The notes under the pieces: model-generated
What the model was told of the DNA's origin: nothing
The model's database searches: none
The model's input: the letters and a program-made list of their open reading frames with translations, nothing else
Translations under genes and position numbers: made by a program
In this document: piece after piece, positions 1 through 7,644 of the stretch
Position numbering within the stretch: position 1 is the stretch's first letter
How the letters are laid out: each line of letters begins with the position of its first letter
NCBI GenBank assembly: GCA_013151365.1
Contig: JAADIK010000024.1
Location: 1 to 20,284, forward strand
Length of the DNA stretch: 20,284 nt
Source: Deltaproteobacteria bacterium
GTDB taxonomy: Bacteria > Desulfobacterota > Desulfobulbia > Desulfobulbales > Desulfobulbaceae
Direction of reading: 5' to 3'

Positions 1-774
1 GATCTCCCGGTCAACCTCCTGCTCCGGCAATTTGAAGTTGGGAATCGCGTATCGGGGCAGCCCGCCCAGCCGGGCCTCCTTCTCGAAAACAGTCACCTCG
101 TGGCCCTGGCGGCGCAGATAATAAGCACAGGACAATCCGGCCGGCCCGCCGCCGATAATCGCGGCCCGATAACCGCTGGGGGCTCCTGCTTTTTCCCTTA
201 ATACTCCTTTCCCGGCGGCATGGTCAACCGCAAACCGTTTCAGGTGATTGATGGCAACGGGCTCATCCACCAGGATGCGGCGGCACCGGGTCTCACAAAA
301 CCGGGGACAAACCCGGCAGACAATACCCGGCAGCGGATTTTTTTCCTTGATAAGACGCAGGGCCGCTTCATGCTCGCCCCCGGCAATCAGGTTGATGTAG
401 CCCTGCACGTTGATACCGGCCGGACAAGTCAGGGTGCAGGGCGGCTTGCAATCACCGTAATGGTGATCGGCGAGCTGTTGCAACCGTTGCCGTCGATGGG
501 CCGAGAGCTCCGGGGTGTCGGTTCTGACCTCCATATTGCCGGTCACGATGGTCCGGCAGGCCCGCTGCTGCCGGCCATTGACTGCCACCAGGCACATCAG
601 GCAGGGGCGGGGCGAATCATCTTTGCCGGGCAAATGACAGAGATGCGGGATGTCGATACCGGCCGTTCGGGCGGCAGCAAGGATGGTTGTCCCGGCAGGG
701 ACAGTGATCACGCTGCCGTCAATGGTCAGGGAGAGATGATCCGAGCAGCCGTCTGATGATGTTGCCGGATCCAC
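1..774 (-). CDS. GltD-like FAD/iron-sulfur NAD(P)H oxidoreductase (3' end outside window)
   Basis: This is a partial gene of 258 codons running off the left edge. The start chosen is GTG at 774, directly after the TAA of the upstream mvhD-like gene, with an AAGGGGG ribosome site just before it. The N-terminus looks like a NuoG/HydA-type [2Fe-2S] ferredoxin domain, with cysteines in LCHLPG, CLMC and RACRT. It is followed by a GltD-type [4Fe-4S] domain with motifs DCKPPCTLTCPAG and CRVCPRFCETRC. An FAD dinucleotide fold then begins (IIGGGPAGLSCAYYLRR, later GGLPRYAIPNFKLP). Proteins of this architecture pass electrons between NAD(P)H and iron-sulfur partners. Its place directly after HdrA and MvhD suggests it feeds or drains that module in the cytoplasm. 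The C-terminal NAD(P)-binding half is not visible, so cofactor preference cannot be judged. Confidence 0.85.
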   Translation of the reverse strand, partial: MDPATSSDGCSDHLSLTIDGSVITVPAGTTILAAARTAGIDIPHLCHLPGKDDSPRPCLMCLVAVNGRQQRACRTIVTGNMEVRTDTPELSAHRRQRLQQLADHHYGDCKPPCTLTCPAGINVQGYINLIAGGEHEAALRLIKEKNPLPGIVCRVCPRFCETRCRRILVDEPVAINHLKRFAVDHAAGKGVLREKAGAPSGYRAAIIGGGPAGLSCAYYLRRQGHEVTVFEKEARLGGLPRYAIPNFKLPEQEVDREI

Positions 775-1386
775 TTACAGCCCCCTTGCCGCCAGGCCGG
801 TCAGGGCCTTGTCGCATTTGGCCCGCACCAGGGTGGCGATGCCCTCCCTGGAGAAATCACCGCTCTTCATCATCTCCCGGGAAGCGTTGATCAGGCCGAT
901 TCGAATCTTGCGGCCCCTGGCAGCCTCGGCGGCATGGACCAAGGCCTGCCGCGGGTCGGCACCCCCGTTCCCCTCTGCCGGACCGAGTGGTCCCAGCTCC
1001 GCCACCTGCCGGGTAAAGGCGGTGATGATCCTGACGAAGTTGGGGCCCTCGGCAGCCGAGGCCCAGTCGATCAGAAATCGTTGCCGGTCAATCCCGAGAC
1101 GTTGCAGGGTTTCATGCACCAGGGCGGCGGAAACCAGGGCGTGGTAATTGCCGGTCTGGTAATGGCATTCGCCGGGATGGCAGCCGCCGACAAAGATGCC
1201 GTCCGCGCCGTCGGCCAGGCCTAACAAGGGAAAAGACGGGTCAAGGCGACCGGTGCACATGAGGCGGATAACCCGCAGGTTGGGCGGATACTGGTAGCGG
1301 CCGACCCCGGCCGAGTCAGCGGCGGTATAGCAGCACCAGTTACATAAAAAACCGAGAATCTTAGGTTCATACGTTGCAGAGGACAT
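775..1386 (-). CDS. mvhD: MvhD-like hydrogenase/Hdr electron-transfer subunit
   Basis: The product is 203 residues, with ATG at 1386 preceded by AAGGAG at good spacing; a longer open frame upstream is a shadow of hdrA. The family (FlpD/MvhD) carries a [2Fe-2S] cluster and links a hydrogenase, formate dehydrogenase or other donor to HdrA. Supporting motifs are FLCNWCCY (Cys15, 18, 19), MCTGR (Cys44) and GGCHPGECHYQTGN (Cys69, 74). MvhD proteins are usually about 140 residues, so this one has a C-terminal extension of about 60 residues rich in Ala, Arg and Gly. The start overlaps the end of hdrA by 20 nt and the stop abuts the GTG of the next oxidoreductase gene, so translation of all three is probably coupled. 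Confidence 0.9.
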   Translation of the reverse strand: MSSATYEPKILGFLCNWCCYTAADSAGVGRYQYPPNLRVIRLMCTGRLDPSFPLLGLADGADGIFVGGCHPGECHYQTGNYHALVSAALVHETLQRLGIDRQRFLIDWASAAEGPNFVRIITAFTRQVAELGPLGPAEGNGGADPRQALVHAAEAARGRKIRIGLINASREMMKSGDFSREGIATLVRAKCDKALTGLAARGL

Positions 1387-4300
1387 CTTCTTCTCCTTGG
1401 GGTTCGACGCTTTGATCCACGGGGCTGCCAAAGGCCCGGATCTGGGCCTGGATGGAATGCAGGGAAAACCTGCCCATGTCAACGGCCATGCTCGGGCAGC
1501 GGGCCGCGCAGATGCCGCAGCCCTTGCAGGAGGCGGTGATGGTGCGGGCCTTGCGCATCTTGCCCTCCTTGTACATTTCAATGGCCTTGTACGGGCAGAA
1601 CATTTCACAGGCCCCGCAGCCGATACATGTTTCCGCATCGATCTGCGACACCACGGGTTCGGGCGTAATCGAGCCGCGGGCCAGGGGCTGGCAGGCGCGG
1701 CCGGCCGCGGCCTGGGCCTGGGCGATGGACTCGTCCATGGTCTTGGGTCCGTGGGCCAGGCCGCAGACATAGACACCGTCCACTGCCAGGTCCACCGGCC
1801 GCAGCTTGACATGGGCCTCCAGGAAGAATTTTTCAGCCGTCAACGGCACTTTCAGCATCCGGGCCAAACGGCCGGTATCTTCCGGTTCAATCCCCACCGA
1901 CAGCACGAGCATGTCGGCATCCAGCTCGATTTCCTCACCCAGCAGCTCATCAAAGGCCTTGACCTTGAGCGGGCTCGATTTGGCGCGGCCGGGGGACACT
2001 ACCGGCGGCCGATCCGGCCGGTAACGGATGAAAATAACACCGAGTTGCCGCGCTTCCCGGTAGTCGTCCTCCATAAAGCCGTAGGCCCGCATATCCCGGT
2101 AATAGACGGTAACGGCCAGGTCCGGGCGCAACTTCTTGAGCCGCAGCGCGTTCTTCAGGGCCTGGCCGCAGCAGACCCGGCTGCAGTAGGAAAGATCTTC
2201 GCCCCGGGAACCGACGCACTGAATCATCACGACCTGTTTGATTTTCGCGGCCAGGGGCCGATTGGCGCCGAGACGTTTTTCCAGGTCCATCTGGGTCAGG
2301 ACCCGGTCGGATTCGCCGTACAGGTATTTTTTGGGGGTATAGGGACGGCCGCCGGTGGCGATGACCGTCACCCCGTGATTCACGACCACGCTCTGTCCGG
2401 ACAGGGCCAGGGTGGTGGTGAAGCTGCCCACATAGCCGGAAATGGCGGCTACCGAAGCACCCGTATGCACGGTGATCCGCTGGTTTTTTCTGACCCTGTT
2501 GATGAGGGCCTCTATTTTCCGCCTGGGGTCGGCGCCGTGCCGGTCCGCACTGAGCAGCAGTCCCCGGCCGCCCAATTCCCGGCGCTGCTCCACCAGGGTG
2601 CATTCGTAACCCTGCCCGGCAATAGCCAGGGCGGCTGTCAGGCCGGCCAGGCCGCCGCCCACCACCAGGGCCGCGGGGATGACCGGCAGCTGCTGTTCCG
2701 CCAGCGGGACCAGGTAGGCGGCCTTGGCCACGGCCATGCGCACCAGGTCCTTGGCCTTCAGCGTGGCCTTTTCCGGTTCCTGCATGTGGACCCAGGAACA
2801 CTGGTCACGGATATTGGCCATCTCGAACAGGGAGCGGTTGAGCCCCGCATCACGCAGGGTGGCCTGAAACAGGGGCTCGTGGGTGCGCGGCGTGCAGGCC
2901 GCGACCACAATGCGGTTCAATCGCTGTTCCCGGATGATGTCAACCAGCAGTTTCTGGGTATCCTGGGAACAGGAATAGAGATTGTCCGTGGCATAGGTCA
3001 CGCCGGGCAGGGTCCCGGCATAGGCCGTCACCGCCGGCACGTCCACCACCCCGCCGATATTGATGCCGCAGTGGCAGACAAAGACCCCGATGCGCACCTC
3101 TTCTTCGCTGATGTCCCGTTCCGCCGGATATTCGGCCTGCACGGTTTCGGTATTGCGGGCCGCAGCCTGCAGGCCGGAGCAGAGCCCGGCCGCGCCGCCG
3201 GCCTGGGTCACGGAATCGGGAATATCCTTGGGGCCCTGAAAGGCGCCGATCACATAGACGCCGGGCCGGGAGGTCTGCAGGGGAGTATATGTTTCGGTGG
3301 CGGCGAAATCGTAGCGGTTCAGCTCAATGTTGCAGGCCTGCCGCAGGGCCTTCGCGTCGTCCGGCGCTTCCAACCCCTGGGAGAGGACGACCAGGTCGAA
3401 TTTCTCAAACTGATGGCGGCCGGTCTCATCCACCCAGGTGAGCAGCAAACGGCCGTCAAAGACGTCTTCCACCCCGGGCGGCCGGGCGTAAACAACCCGG
3501 AAGTCGTTGGCCCTGGTTGCCCGTTCACGCGCGGCGTCAAAGCCCTTGCCGTGGGTGCGGATGTCCATGAAAAAGAGGGTGATTTCCGCCTCCGGATCAT
3601 GCTCCCGGGCCAGGGTGGCCTGCTTGATGGCGTACATGCAGCACACCGAGGAGCAGTAGTTGTTGCCGCATCTCTCGTCGCGGGAACCGATGCACTGCAG
3701 GAAGGCGATTTTTTTGGGATGCCTGCCGTCCGAGGGCCGGAGAATCTCGCCGCCGGTCGGACCGGAGGCGCACATGAGCCGTTCGTGCTCAAAGGCGGAG
3801 ATGACATCCCGGAAGCGGCCCCAGCCGTATCGGCGCAGGACCTCCGAATCCACCCGGCCGAAACCGGGGGCCAGCACCACCGAGCCCACCTTGATATCGA
3901 TGATCTCTTCCCGGCCGCCGAAGCGGATGGCCCCGGCCCGGCAGACCACGGCGCAGAGGCCGCAGGTGTCGTAGTTGAGCTGCAGGCAGGCCTGGGGATC
4001 GATATGGTAGGCGGCCGGCACGGCCTGGGCATAGTCGATATGAATGGCATGGACCAGGGACAGATTTTCGTTGAAATCGTCGCCGATCTGTTTGAGGCAG
4101 TAGAGGGTGCACAGGCCGCAGCCGGTGCAGATCTCCTCGTCGACGAAGCGGCTTTTTTTGCGGAGCCGGGCGGTAAAGTTGCCCGCTTCACCCTTGAGTT
4201 CCAGCAGTTCGGACTTGGTCAGGATCTCGATATTGGGATCACGGCCCGCCTCCACCAGCTTGGGGGCCAGAATGCAGAGGGAGCAGTCATTGGTCGGGAA

Positions 4301-4474
4301 AGTCTTGTCCAGCCGGGCCATGACCCCTCCGATGGCGGCCGTTTTTTCCAGCAGGTAGACCTTGAAGCCCAGGGCGGTCAGGTCCAGGGCGGCCTGGACG
4401 CCGGCCACGCCGCCGCCCACCACCAGCACCGAGCCCTGCCGATCGGCAGTCCCGGAAGGATGAACTTCATTCAT
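1367..4474 (-). CDS. hdrA: Tandem (double-module) HdrA-type flavin iron-sulfur protein
   Basis: The product is 1035 residues; ATG at 4474 follows AAAGGAG. It contains two HdrA-like flavoprotein modules, where methanogen HdrA has one (about 650 residues). Module 1 has the FAD motif VVGGGVAG (about 18-25), ferredoxin cysteines 116/119/122/126, a second set 163/171/174/178, and QCIGSR...YCSSVCC (261-279). Module 2 begins with the HdrA signature VCHCGINIGGVVDV (466-479), LYSCSQD (Cys502), ACTPRTHEP (Cys527) and QCSWVH (Cys559). It continues with VVGGGLAG (604-611) and QCVGSR...YCSRVCC (753-769). Two classical [4Fe-4S] motifs end the protein (Cys950/953/956/960 and 983/986/989/993). HdrA carries the bifurcating flavin in Hdr complexes. 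No HdrB or HdrC is visible here. The protein is presumably cytoplasmic and partners the two genes that follow. Confidence 0.93.
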   Translation of the reverse strand: MNEVHPSGTADRQGSVLVVGGGVAGVQAALDLTALGFKVYLLEKTAAIGGVMARLDKTFPTNDCSLCILAPKLVEAGRDPNIEILTKSELLELKGEAGNFTARLRKKSRFVDEEICTGCGLCTLYCLKQIGDDFNENLSLVHAIHIDYAQAVPAAYHIDPQACLQLNYDTCGLCAVVCRAGAIRFGGREEIIDIKVGSVVLAPGFGRVDSEVLRRYGWGRFRDVISAFEHERLMCASGPTGGEILRPSDGRHPKKIAFLQCIGSRDERCGNNYCSSVCCMYAIKQATLAREHDPEAEITLFFMDIRTHGKGFDAARERATRANDFRVVYARPPGVEDVFDGRLLLTWVDETGRHQFEKFDLVVLSQGLEAPDDAKALRQACNIELNRYDFAATETYTPLQTSRPGVYVIGAFQGPKDIPDSVTQAGGAAGLCSGLQAAARNTETVQAEYPAERDISEEEVRIGVFVCHCGINIGGVVDVPAVTAYAGTLPGVTYATDNLYSCSQDTQKLLVDIIREQRLNRIVVAACTPRTHEPLFQATLRDAGLNRSLFEMANIRDQCSWVHMQEPEKATLKAKDLVRMAVAKAAYLVPLAEQQLPVIPAALVVGGGLAGLTAALAIAGQGYECTLVEQRRELGGRGLLLSADRHGADPRRKIEALINRVRKNQRITVHTGASVAAISGYVGSFTTTLALSGQSVVVNHGVTVIATGGRPYTPKKYLYGESDRVLTQMDLEKRLGANRPLAAKIKQVVMIQCVGSRGEDLSYCSRVCCGQALKNALRLKKLRPDLAVTVYYRDMRAYGFMEDDYREARQLGVIFIRYRPDRPPVVSPGRAKSSPLKVKAFDELLGEEIELDADMLVLSVGIEPEDTGRLARMLKVPLTAEKFFLEAHVKLRPVDLAVDGVYVCGLAHGPKTMDESIAQAQAAAGRACQPLARGSITPEPVVSQIDAETCIGCGACEMFCPYKAIEMYKEGKMRKARTITASCKGCGICAARCPSMAVDMGRFSLHSIQAQIRAFGSPVDQSVEPQGEEDVLCNV

Positions 4475-4497
4475 TCTCGTCTTCTCCTTTAACGTTG

Positions 4498-4518
4498 AAA
4501 AGGCAAAATACGCCTTTT
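4498..4518 (-). promoter_or_regulatory. Leader hairpin just upstream of the hdrA ribosome site
   Basis: AAAAGGC (4498-4504) and GCCTTTT (4512-4518) form a perfect 7-bp inverted repeat around a 7-nt loop. It lies just upstream of the AAAGGAG ribosome site and about 24 nt upstream of the ATG of hdrA. It could influence ribosome access or mRNA stability. It is too short and too symmetric to call a terminator with confidence. Confidence 0.35.
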
Positions 4519-4664
4519 ACGATCATCCGGCTTCTGACCGGTTGACCGCCTCCAACGCTTTATGGAAGAGAGACTCTAAAGGGAAAAGCGGGAAAACAGG
4601 AGATCAGACAGAGGTGAGACCGCCGGAAGTATTACAGCCCGTACCGGACTGGCCGACAAAGCGG

Positions 4665-4691
4665 CAACTGTTTCAGTTGTATTGATACAAC
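4665..4691. promoter_or_regulatory. Two overlapping dyads, operator-like
   Basis: CAACTG (4665-4670) TTT CAGTTG (4674-4679) is a perfect inverted repeat. It overlaps a second dyad, GTTGTAT (4676-4682) TG ATACAAC (4685-4691). The central GTTG (4676-4679) is shared and can pair with either outer CAAC. The arrangement resembles a regulator operator with three half sites, or a switchable RNA hairpin, between the hdrA promoter candidate and hdrA. I cannot assign it to a named regulator family. Confidence 0.45.
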
Positions 4692-4775
4692 ACGGCGGAT
4701 AGCTCCTTGAAAAAATTGGTAAGAGTGCAACGGCACCCCATCCGCGCACCGAAAACGGCGGCGGCAAACTTCCTA

Positions 4776-4802
4776 ATTATCCAACCCGGCTGGACATGTC
4801 AA
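4776..4802 (-). promoter_or_regulatory. Candidate sigma-70 promoter for the hdrA operon
   Basis: On the minus strand a consensus TTGACA (4802-4797) is followed after 15 bp by GATAAT (4781-4776). The -10 matches five of six consensus bases, but the spacer is short. Transcription would proceed through the overlapping dyads into hdrA, giving a leader of nearly 300 nt. Confidence 0.45.
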
Positions 4803-5040
4803 TATTTTTCTTCATCCGGGCCGGCTGCCAGCCCCGGCAACTTTCACCACGCTCCCCTGCCGGGAAAATGATTAAAAAAGAGCAAACCCGCCAGGGGTGC
4901 GACAATTTACCACAGTTACAAAGCCCCTACCTCGTGGTAATCAACCCATAAATAAAACCTATAGGACCATAGGCTTTTCCTTTCGGTGCCAACCGCTATC
5001 GGAGCGGGGACAATACAACCAAAAAAGCAGGAGGAATAAA

Positions 5041-5829
5041 ATGGACGAAAAGACTGTTGCAGAGAACGGCTACTCAAGAAGATCTTTCCTGGCGGATTCC
5101 GGCAAGGTGATAGCAGGGGCCGCGGTCGCCTCATCATTGCTGACCGGGCAGGCAAAAGAGGCCAAGGCCTATCCGTATTCGACCGGCTACAAATACACCA
5201 AGCTTGATCCCAAGGAAGTGGGACGCATCACCTATGAGAACTATTTCAAACGCTGGTGCGCCTCTTCCATTGTTGCCGGTTTTGTGGAGCCGTTGCGTAA
5301 AAAGGTCGGCGGCCTGTGGAAGAGTTACCCCATTGACGCTATGCGCTGGGCCCATGGCGGCCTTGCCGGCTGGGGCGCCACCTGCGGCACGCTGAACGGG
5401 GCCGGGGCGGTCATCGGCCTGGTGACCAACAACACCGACACTGCCGAGGAAATGGTCAATGACCTGGCATTCTATTACTCTTACACGGAACTGCCGTCCT
5501 ATGCGCCCGCCAAAATCATCAAGGCGAAAATTCACAATATGACCTTGGCCGGGACCATCATCTGTCATATCTCAGTCGGCCGCTGGATGCGTTCGGAAGA
5601 CGTCAGTTTCCTGTCCGATGCGCGGGCGGAACGGTGTGCCCGGATGGCGGCAAATATCGCGATGGAAACAGCGGGCATGCTCAACGACTGGTCCGACGGC
5701 AAGTACAAGCCCAAGCATAAACTTCTTTTCAACCTTGCCGCCAACGGTATTACCTCGCAGAACAACTGCATGGACTGCCACGGCCAGAATGTGCCGGGCG
5801 TAGAGACATACAGCACCCTTAAAAAATAA
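5041..5829 (+). CDS. Tat-exported split-Soret-type cytochrome c / C-GCAxxG-C-C family protein
   Basis: The product is 262 residues. I start it at the ATG at 5041, directly after GCAGGAGGAATAAA; this puts the twin-arginine motif SRRSFL at residues 12-17 of a normal Tat signal (h-region VIAGAAVASSLL, likely cleavage after AKA, residue 43). The mature part has GGLAGWGATCGTLNGAG around Cys115, other cysteines at 73, 175 and 199, and one C-terminal heme c motif, CMDCH (243-247). The single CxxCH combined with conserved cysteines matches what is known of split-Soret cytochrome c from Desulfovibrio desulfuricans, a periplasmic homodimer with one heme per subunit and an iron-sulfur centre. The physiological partner of that family is not settled. 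Its position divergent from the hdrA operon hints at a linked redox role, which is inference. A plain C-GCAxxG-C-C redox protein is the alternative. Confidence 0.8.
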   Translation: MDEKTVAENGYSRRSFLADSGKVIAGAAVASSLLTGQAKEAKAYPYSTGYKYTKLDPKEVGRITYENYFKRWCASSIVAGFVEPLRKKVGGLWKSYPIDAMRWAHGGLAGWGATCGTLNGAGAVIGLVTNNTDTAEEMVNDLAFYYSYTELPSYAPAKIIKAKIHNMTLAGTIICHISVGRWMRSEDVSFLSDARAERCARMAANIAMETAGMLNDWSDGKYKPKHKLLFNLAANGITSQNNCMDCHGQNVPGVETYSTLKK

Positions 5830-5891
5830 ATCCGCAACACAGCGGGGCTTGAAGGAAGAGGGATTGAGGGAGCAAGGCCGGGCCGGGCTGA

Positions 5892-5913
5892 AAGATGCCG
5901 GGCCCGGCATCTT
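5892..5913. terminator. Perfect 22-bp palindrome between convergent genes
   Basis: The arms AAGATGCCGGG (5892-5902) and CCCGGCATCTT (5903-5913) are exact reverse complements. This can fold as about 9 bp of GC-rich stem with a 4-nt loop on either strand. It lies between the ends of the plus-strand cytochrome gene and the minus-strand cbiO gene. There is no uridine run on either side, so it may block read-through or protect 3' ends rather than act as a classical intrinsic terminator. Confidence 0.5.
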
Positions 5914-5934
5914 CGGGATGATCGACGGCGGGCA

Positions 5935-6729
5935 TCAATGTCTATGCGGATGCCGGTGTTCAAGTTCGGCGTGGAAATGACGATGACGGTGCAGGAGGTT
6001 GGCCCGCAGCAGCAGTTCCTCGTCCCGCAATATTTCTTTCGGCCGGCCCTGGGCGGCCAGGCGATGGTCTTCACCCAGGATATAGGCCTGCCCGGCGATG
6101 ACCTCGGCGACCTCCAGTTCATGGATGGCCACGATCAGTGTTTTTCCCTTATCCGTCAGTGAAAGCAGGAACTCGATCACCCAGTCCTGGGTGCGGGGGT
6201 CCAGGTTGGCGGTGGGCTCGTCAAGAAGCCATACCTCCGGGTCCAGGGCCAGGAGGGAGGCCAGCGCCACTTTCTTTTTCTCGCCTTCGCTGAGCTGGTA
6301 CGGAACCCGGTCTCTCAACTTCTCTATCGCCAGGGCGCTGAGGGCTTCATTGGCTCTCTCCTCCACCTCTTTCTTCGGCAGTCCCATCTGCAGGGGGGAA
6401 AAGGCCACCTCCTGCCAGACCGTGGGCGAGAAGAGCTGGACATCGGGGTCCTGAAAAAGAAAACCCACCCGGCGGCGGAAGGCGAAGGCATATTCATCGT
6501 CCTGCAGCCGCCGCTCCGTTAAAGGCTCGCCAAAGGCATTGATTTTCCCAGCCGAGGGGAAATAGAGACCGTCCAGAAGTTTGAGCAGGGTGGATTTGCC
6601 TGAACCGTTGACCCCGAGGATGACGACGTTCTCGCCCGGCATAACGGTAAAATCGATCTCCTGCAACCCGAGGAGACCGTCCGGGTAAGTATAACTCATC
6701 TCGCTTACTGTAAAAACCGGGGTATTCAT
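5935..6729 (-). CDS. cbiO: Cobalt/nickel ECF transporter ATPase CbiO
   Basis: The product is 264 residues and is the ATPase of an energy-coupling-factor metal importer. It shows Walker A GVNGSGKST (39-47), Q-loop FQDPDVQLF (Gln93), signature LSEGEKKKVALAS (from 146), Walker B VWLLDEPTA (Asp170, Glu171) and switch histidine AIHELE (His203). The last 18 residues are strikingly histidine-rich (eight His in HRHRHFHAELEHRHPHRH), likely a divalent-metal-binding tail. The start is directly against the end of cbiQ, so the cbiMNQO set is one operon. Cobalt is favoured over nickel by the nearby corrinoid-precursor genes, but sequence alone does not decide it. Confidence 0.93.
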   Translation of the reverse strand: MNTPVFTVSEMSYTYPDGLLGLQEIDFTVMPGENVVILGVNGSGKSTLLKLLDGLYFPSAGKINAFGEPLTERRLQDDEYAFAFRRRVGFLFQDPDVQLFSPTVWQEVAFSPLQMGLPKKEVEERANEALSALAIEKLRDRVPYQLSEGEKKKVALASLLALDPEVWLLDEPTANLDPRTQDWVIEFLLSLTDKGKTLIVAIHELEVAEVIAGQAYILGEDHRLAAQGRPKEILRDEELLLRANLLHRHRHFHAELEHRHPHRH

Positions 6730-7602
6730 TTATTTATAAATCCATGTAAAAAAAACAATGAGGAAGAGAAAGGCGAAGGTGAAGACGACCCATGCCGCAT
6801 CCTTCCACCTAAAGTGAAAATCGTCAAGGAAACGGGCCTGCCCGTTCCAGCCCCTGGAAAGCATGGCCAGGTAGACTTCGTTGCTCAGGTTATAGGACTT
6901 GTTCAGCATAAAACCCAGCCTGGCCGATACCCAGCGCTGCTGCTCCCTGGTACTTGTCCGTCCGACGATCCGGCTCCGGCGGGCCAGAAACATCTCCTCC
7001 GCCACCTTTATAAACAGAAAAATATAGCGGTAGGTCATCCCCAGGATGAGAATCCCCACCCGGGGAAAATGAAGCGCCGACAGCGCCCTGAGCAGACGAG
7101 CCCATTCGGTGGTCAGGATCAGGAGTACGGACAGGGAGACCGAGGCGGCCACCCTGAGGATAAAGATTGCCGCGCCCCGCAGACCCTGTTCCGTGATGGT
7201 TATCTCACCGGGAAAATGAAACGGCCCCCAGTTTATGGGAGCCGCCAGGGTGACCAGGGTGAATACCGGCCGGCCGGGTGTGATAAAGTTAAAAATTGCC
7301 GGCAGGGCGATGGCGCCGGTGAAAAGTGGAATAAAGAGCCAGACCCGCTTGGTAAAAAAAACCAGGGGAATGCGGGATGCCAGGGCCAGGACGATCGTCA
7401 GCAGGTAAATACCCAACAGGACCTCCGGGCGATGTGTTACCGCGGTGGCGATGAGCAGGGCCAGAAACGTGAGAATCTTGCCCCTGGGATCGAGCCCCTG
7501 CAACAGGCCGGGAAGGCGGGCATAGTGCTCGGCGAATACCGCCCTCTTGACGGCCTCGGTCAACCCGGTCAGCGTCTTGGCTACAAAATTTTTTCGATGC
7601 AT
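6730..7602 (-). CDS. cbiQ: ECF transporter transmembrane component CbiQ
   Basis: The product is 290 residues with several hydrophobic helices, for example KILTFLALLIATAV, LLGIYLLTIVLALAS and the C-terminal WVVFTFAFLFLIVFF. The cytoplasmic coupling region contains MFLARRSRIVG and LAMLSRGWNG, corresponding to the two Ala-Arg-type coupling motifs by which EcfT/CbiQ proteins dock on their ATPases. It is the inner-membrane scaffold between CbiM/CbiN and CbiO. The gene ends immediately before cbiO and begins about 40 nt after the cbiN-like gene. Confidence 0.92.
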   Translation of the reverse strand: MHRKNFVAKTLTGLTEAVKRAVFAEHYARLPGLLQGLDPRGKILTFLALLIATAVTHRPEVLLGIYLLTIVLALASRIPLVFFTKRVWLFIPLFTGAIALPAIFNFITPGRPVFTLVTLAAPINWGPFHFPGEITITEQGLRGAAIFILRVAASVSLSVLLILTTEWARLLRALSALHFPRVGILILGMTYRYIFLFIKVAEEMFLARRSRIVGRTSTREQQRWVSARLGFMLNKSYNLSNEVYLAMLSRGWNGQARFLDDFHFRWKDAAWVVFTFAFLFLIVFFTWIYK

Positions 7603-7644
7603 TGTTGATTTTCAGTGTCGCCTTCCGGCTCGACCGCATTCCGT

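Larger units (their letters stand above)
4475..5040. other. Divergent intergenic region between hdrA and the split-Soret-type cytochrome gene
   Basis: No convincing coding sequence is seen in these 566 bp. The longest minus-strand open frame (4576-4767) starts with TTG and resembles no family I know. The region holds a small leader hairpin, two overlapping dyads and a minus-strand promoter candidate, listed separately. A further short stem (CCGCT at 4993-4997 pairing with AGCGG at 5003-5007) lies in the leader of the plus-strand gene. I could not find a convincing plus-strand sigma-70 promoter for that gene. Confidence 0.6.

Noticed and set aside
1387..1812. N-terminal extension of the mvhD frame to 345 codons
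   Set aside because: The extension is Pro/Arg/Ala-rich, lies entirely within hdrA, and the internal ATG at 1386 has a good AAGGAG.
1397..4492. 1031-codon open frame on the plus strand opposite hdrA
   Set aside because: It is the antisense shadow of hdrA in GC-rich DNA. Composition is dominated by Gly, His, Gln and Ala, there are no recognisable motifs, and the minus-strand frame carries the full HdrA motif set.
4576..4767. 63-codon minus-strand frame upstream of hdrA
   Set aside because: TTG start, no family resemblance, and it covers the dyads and leader. I treated it as non-coding.
4897..5040. Extended N-terminus of the split-Soret-type gene
   Set aside because: The ATG at 5041 has an excellent AGGAGG and gives a correctly placed Tat signal; the longer version would bury it.
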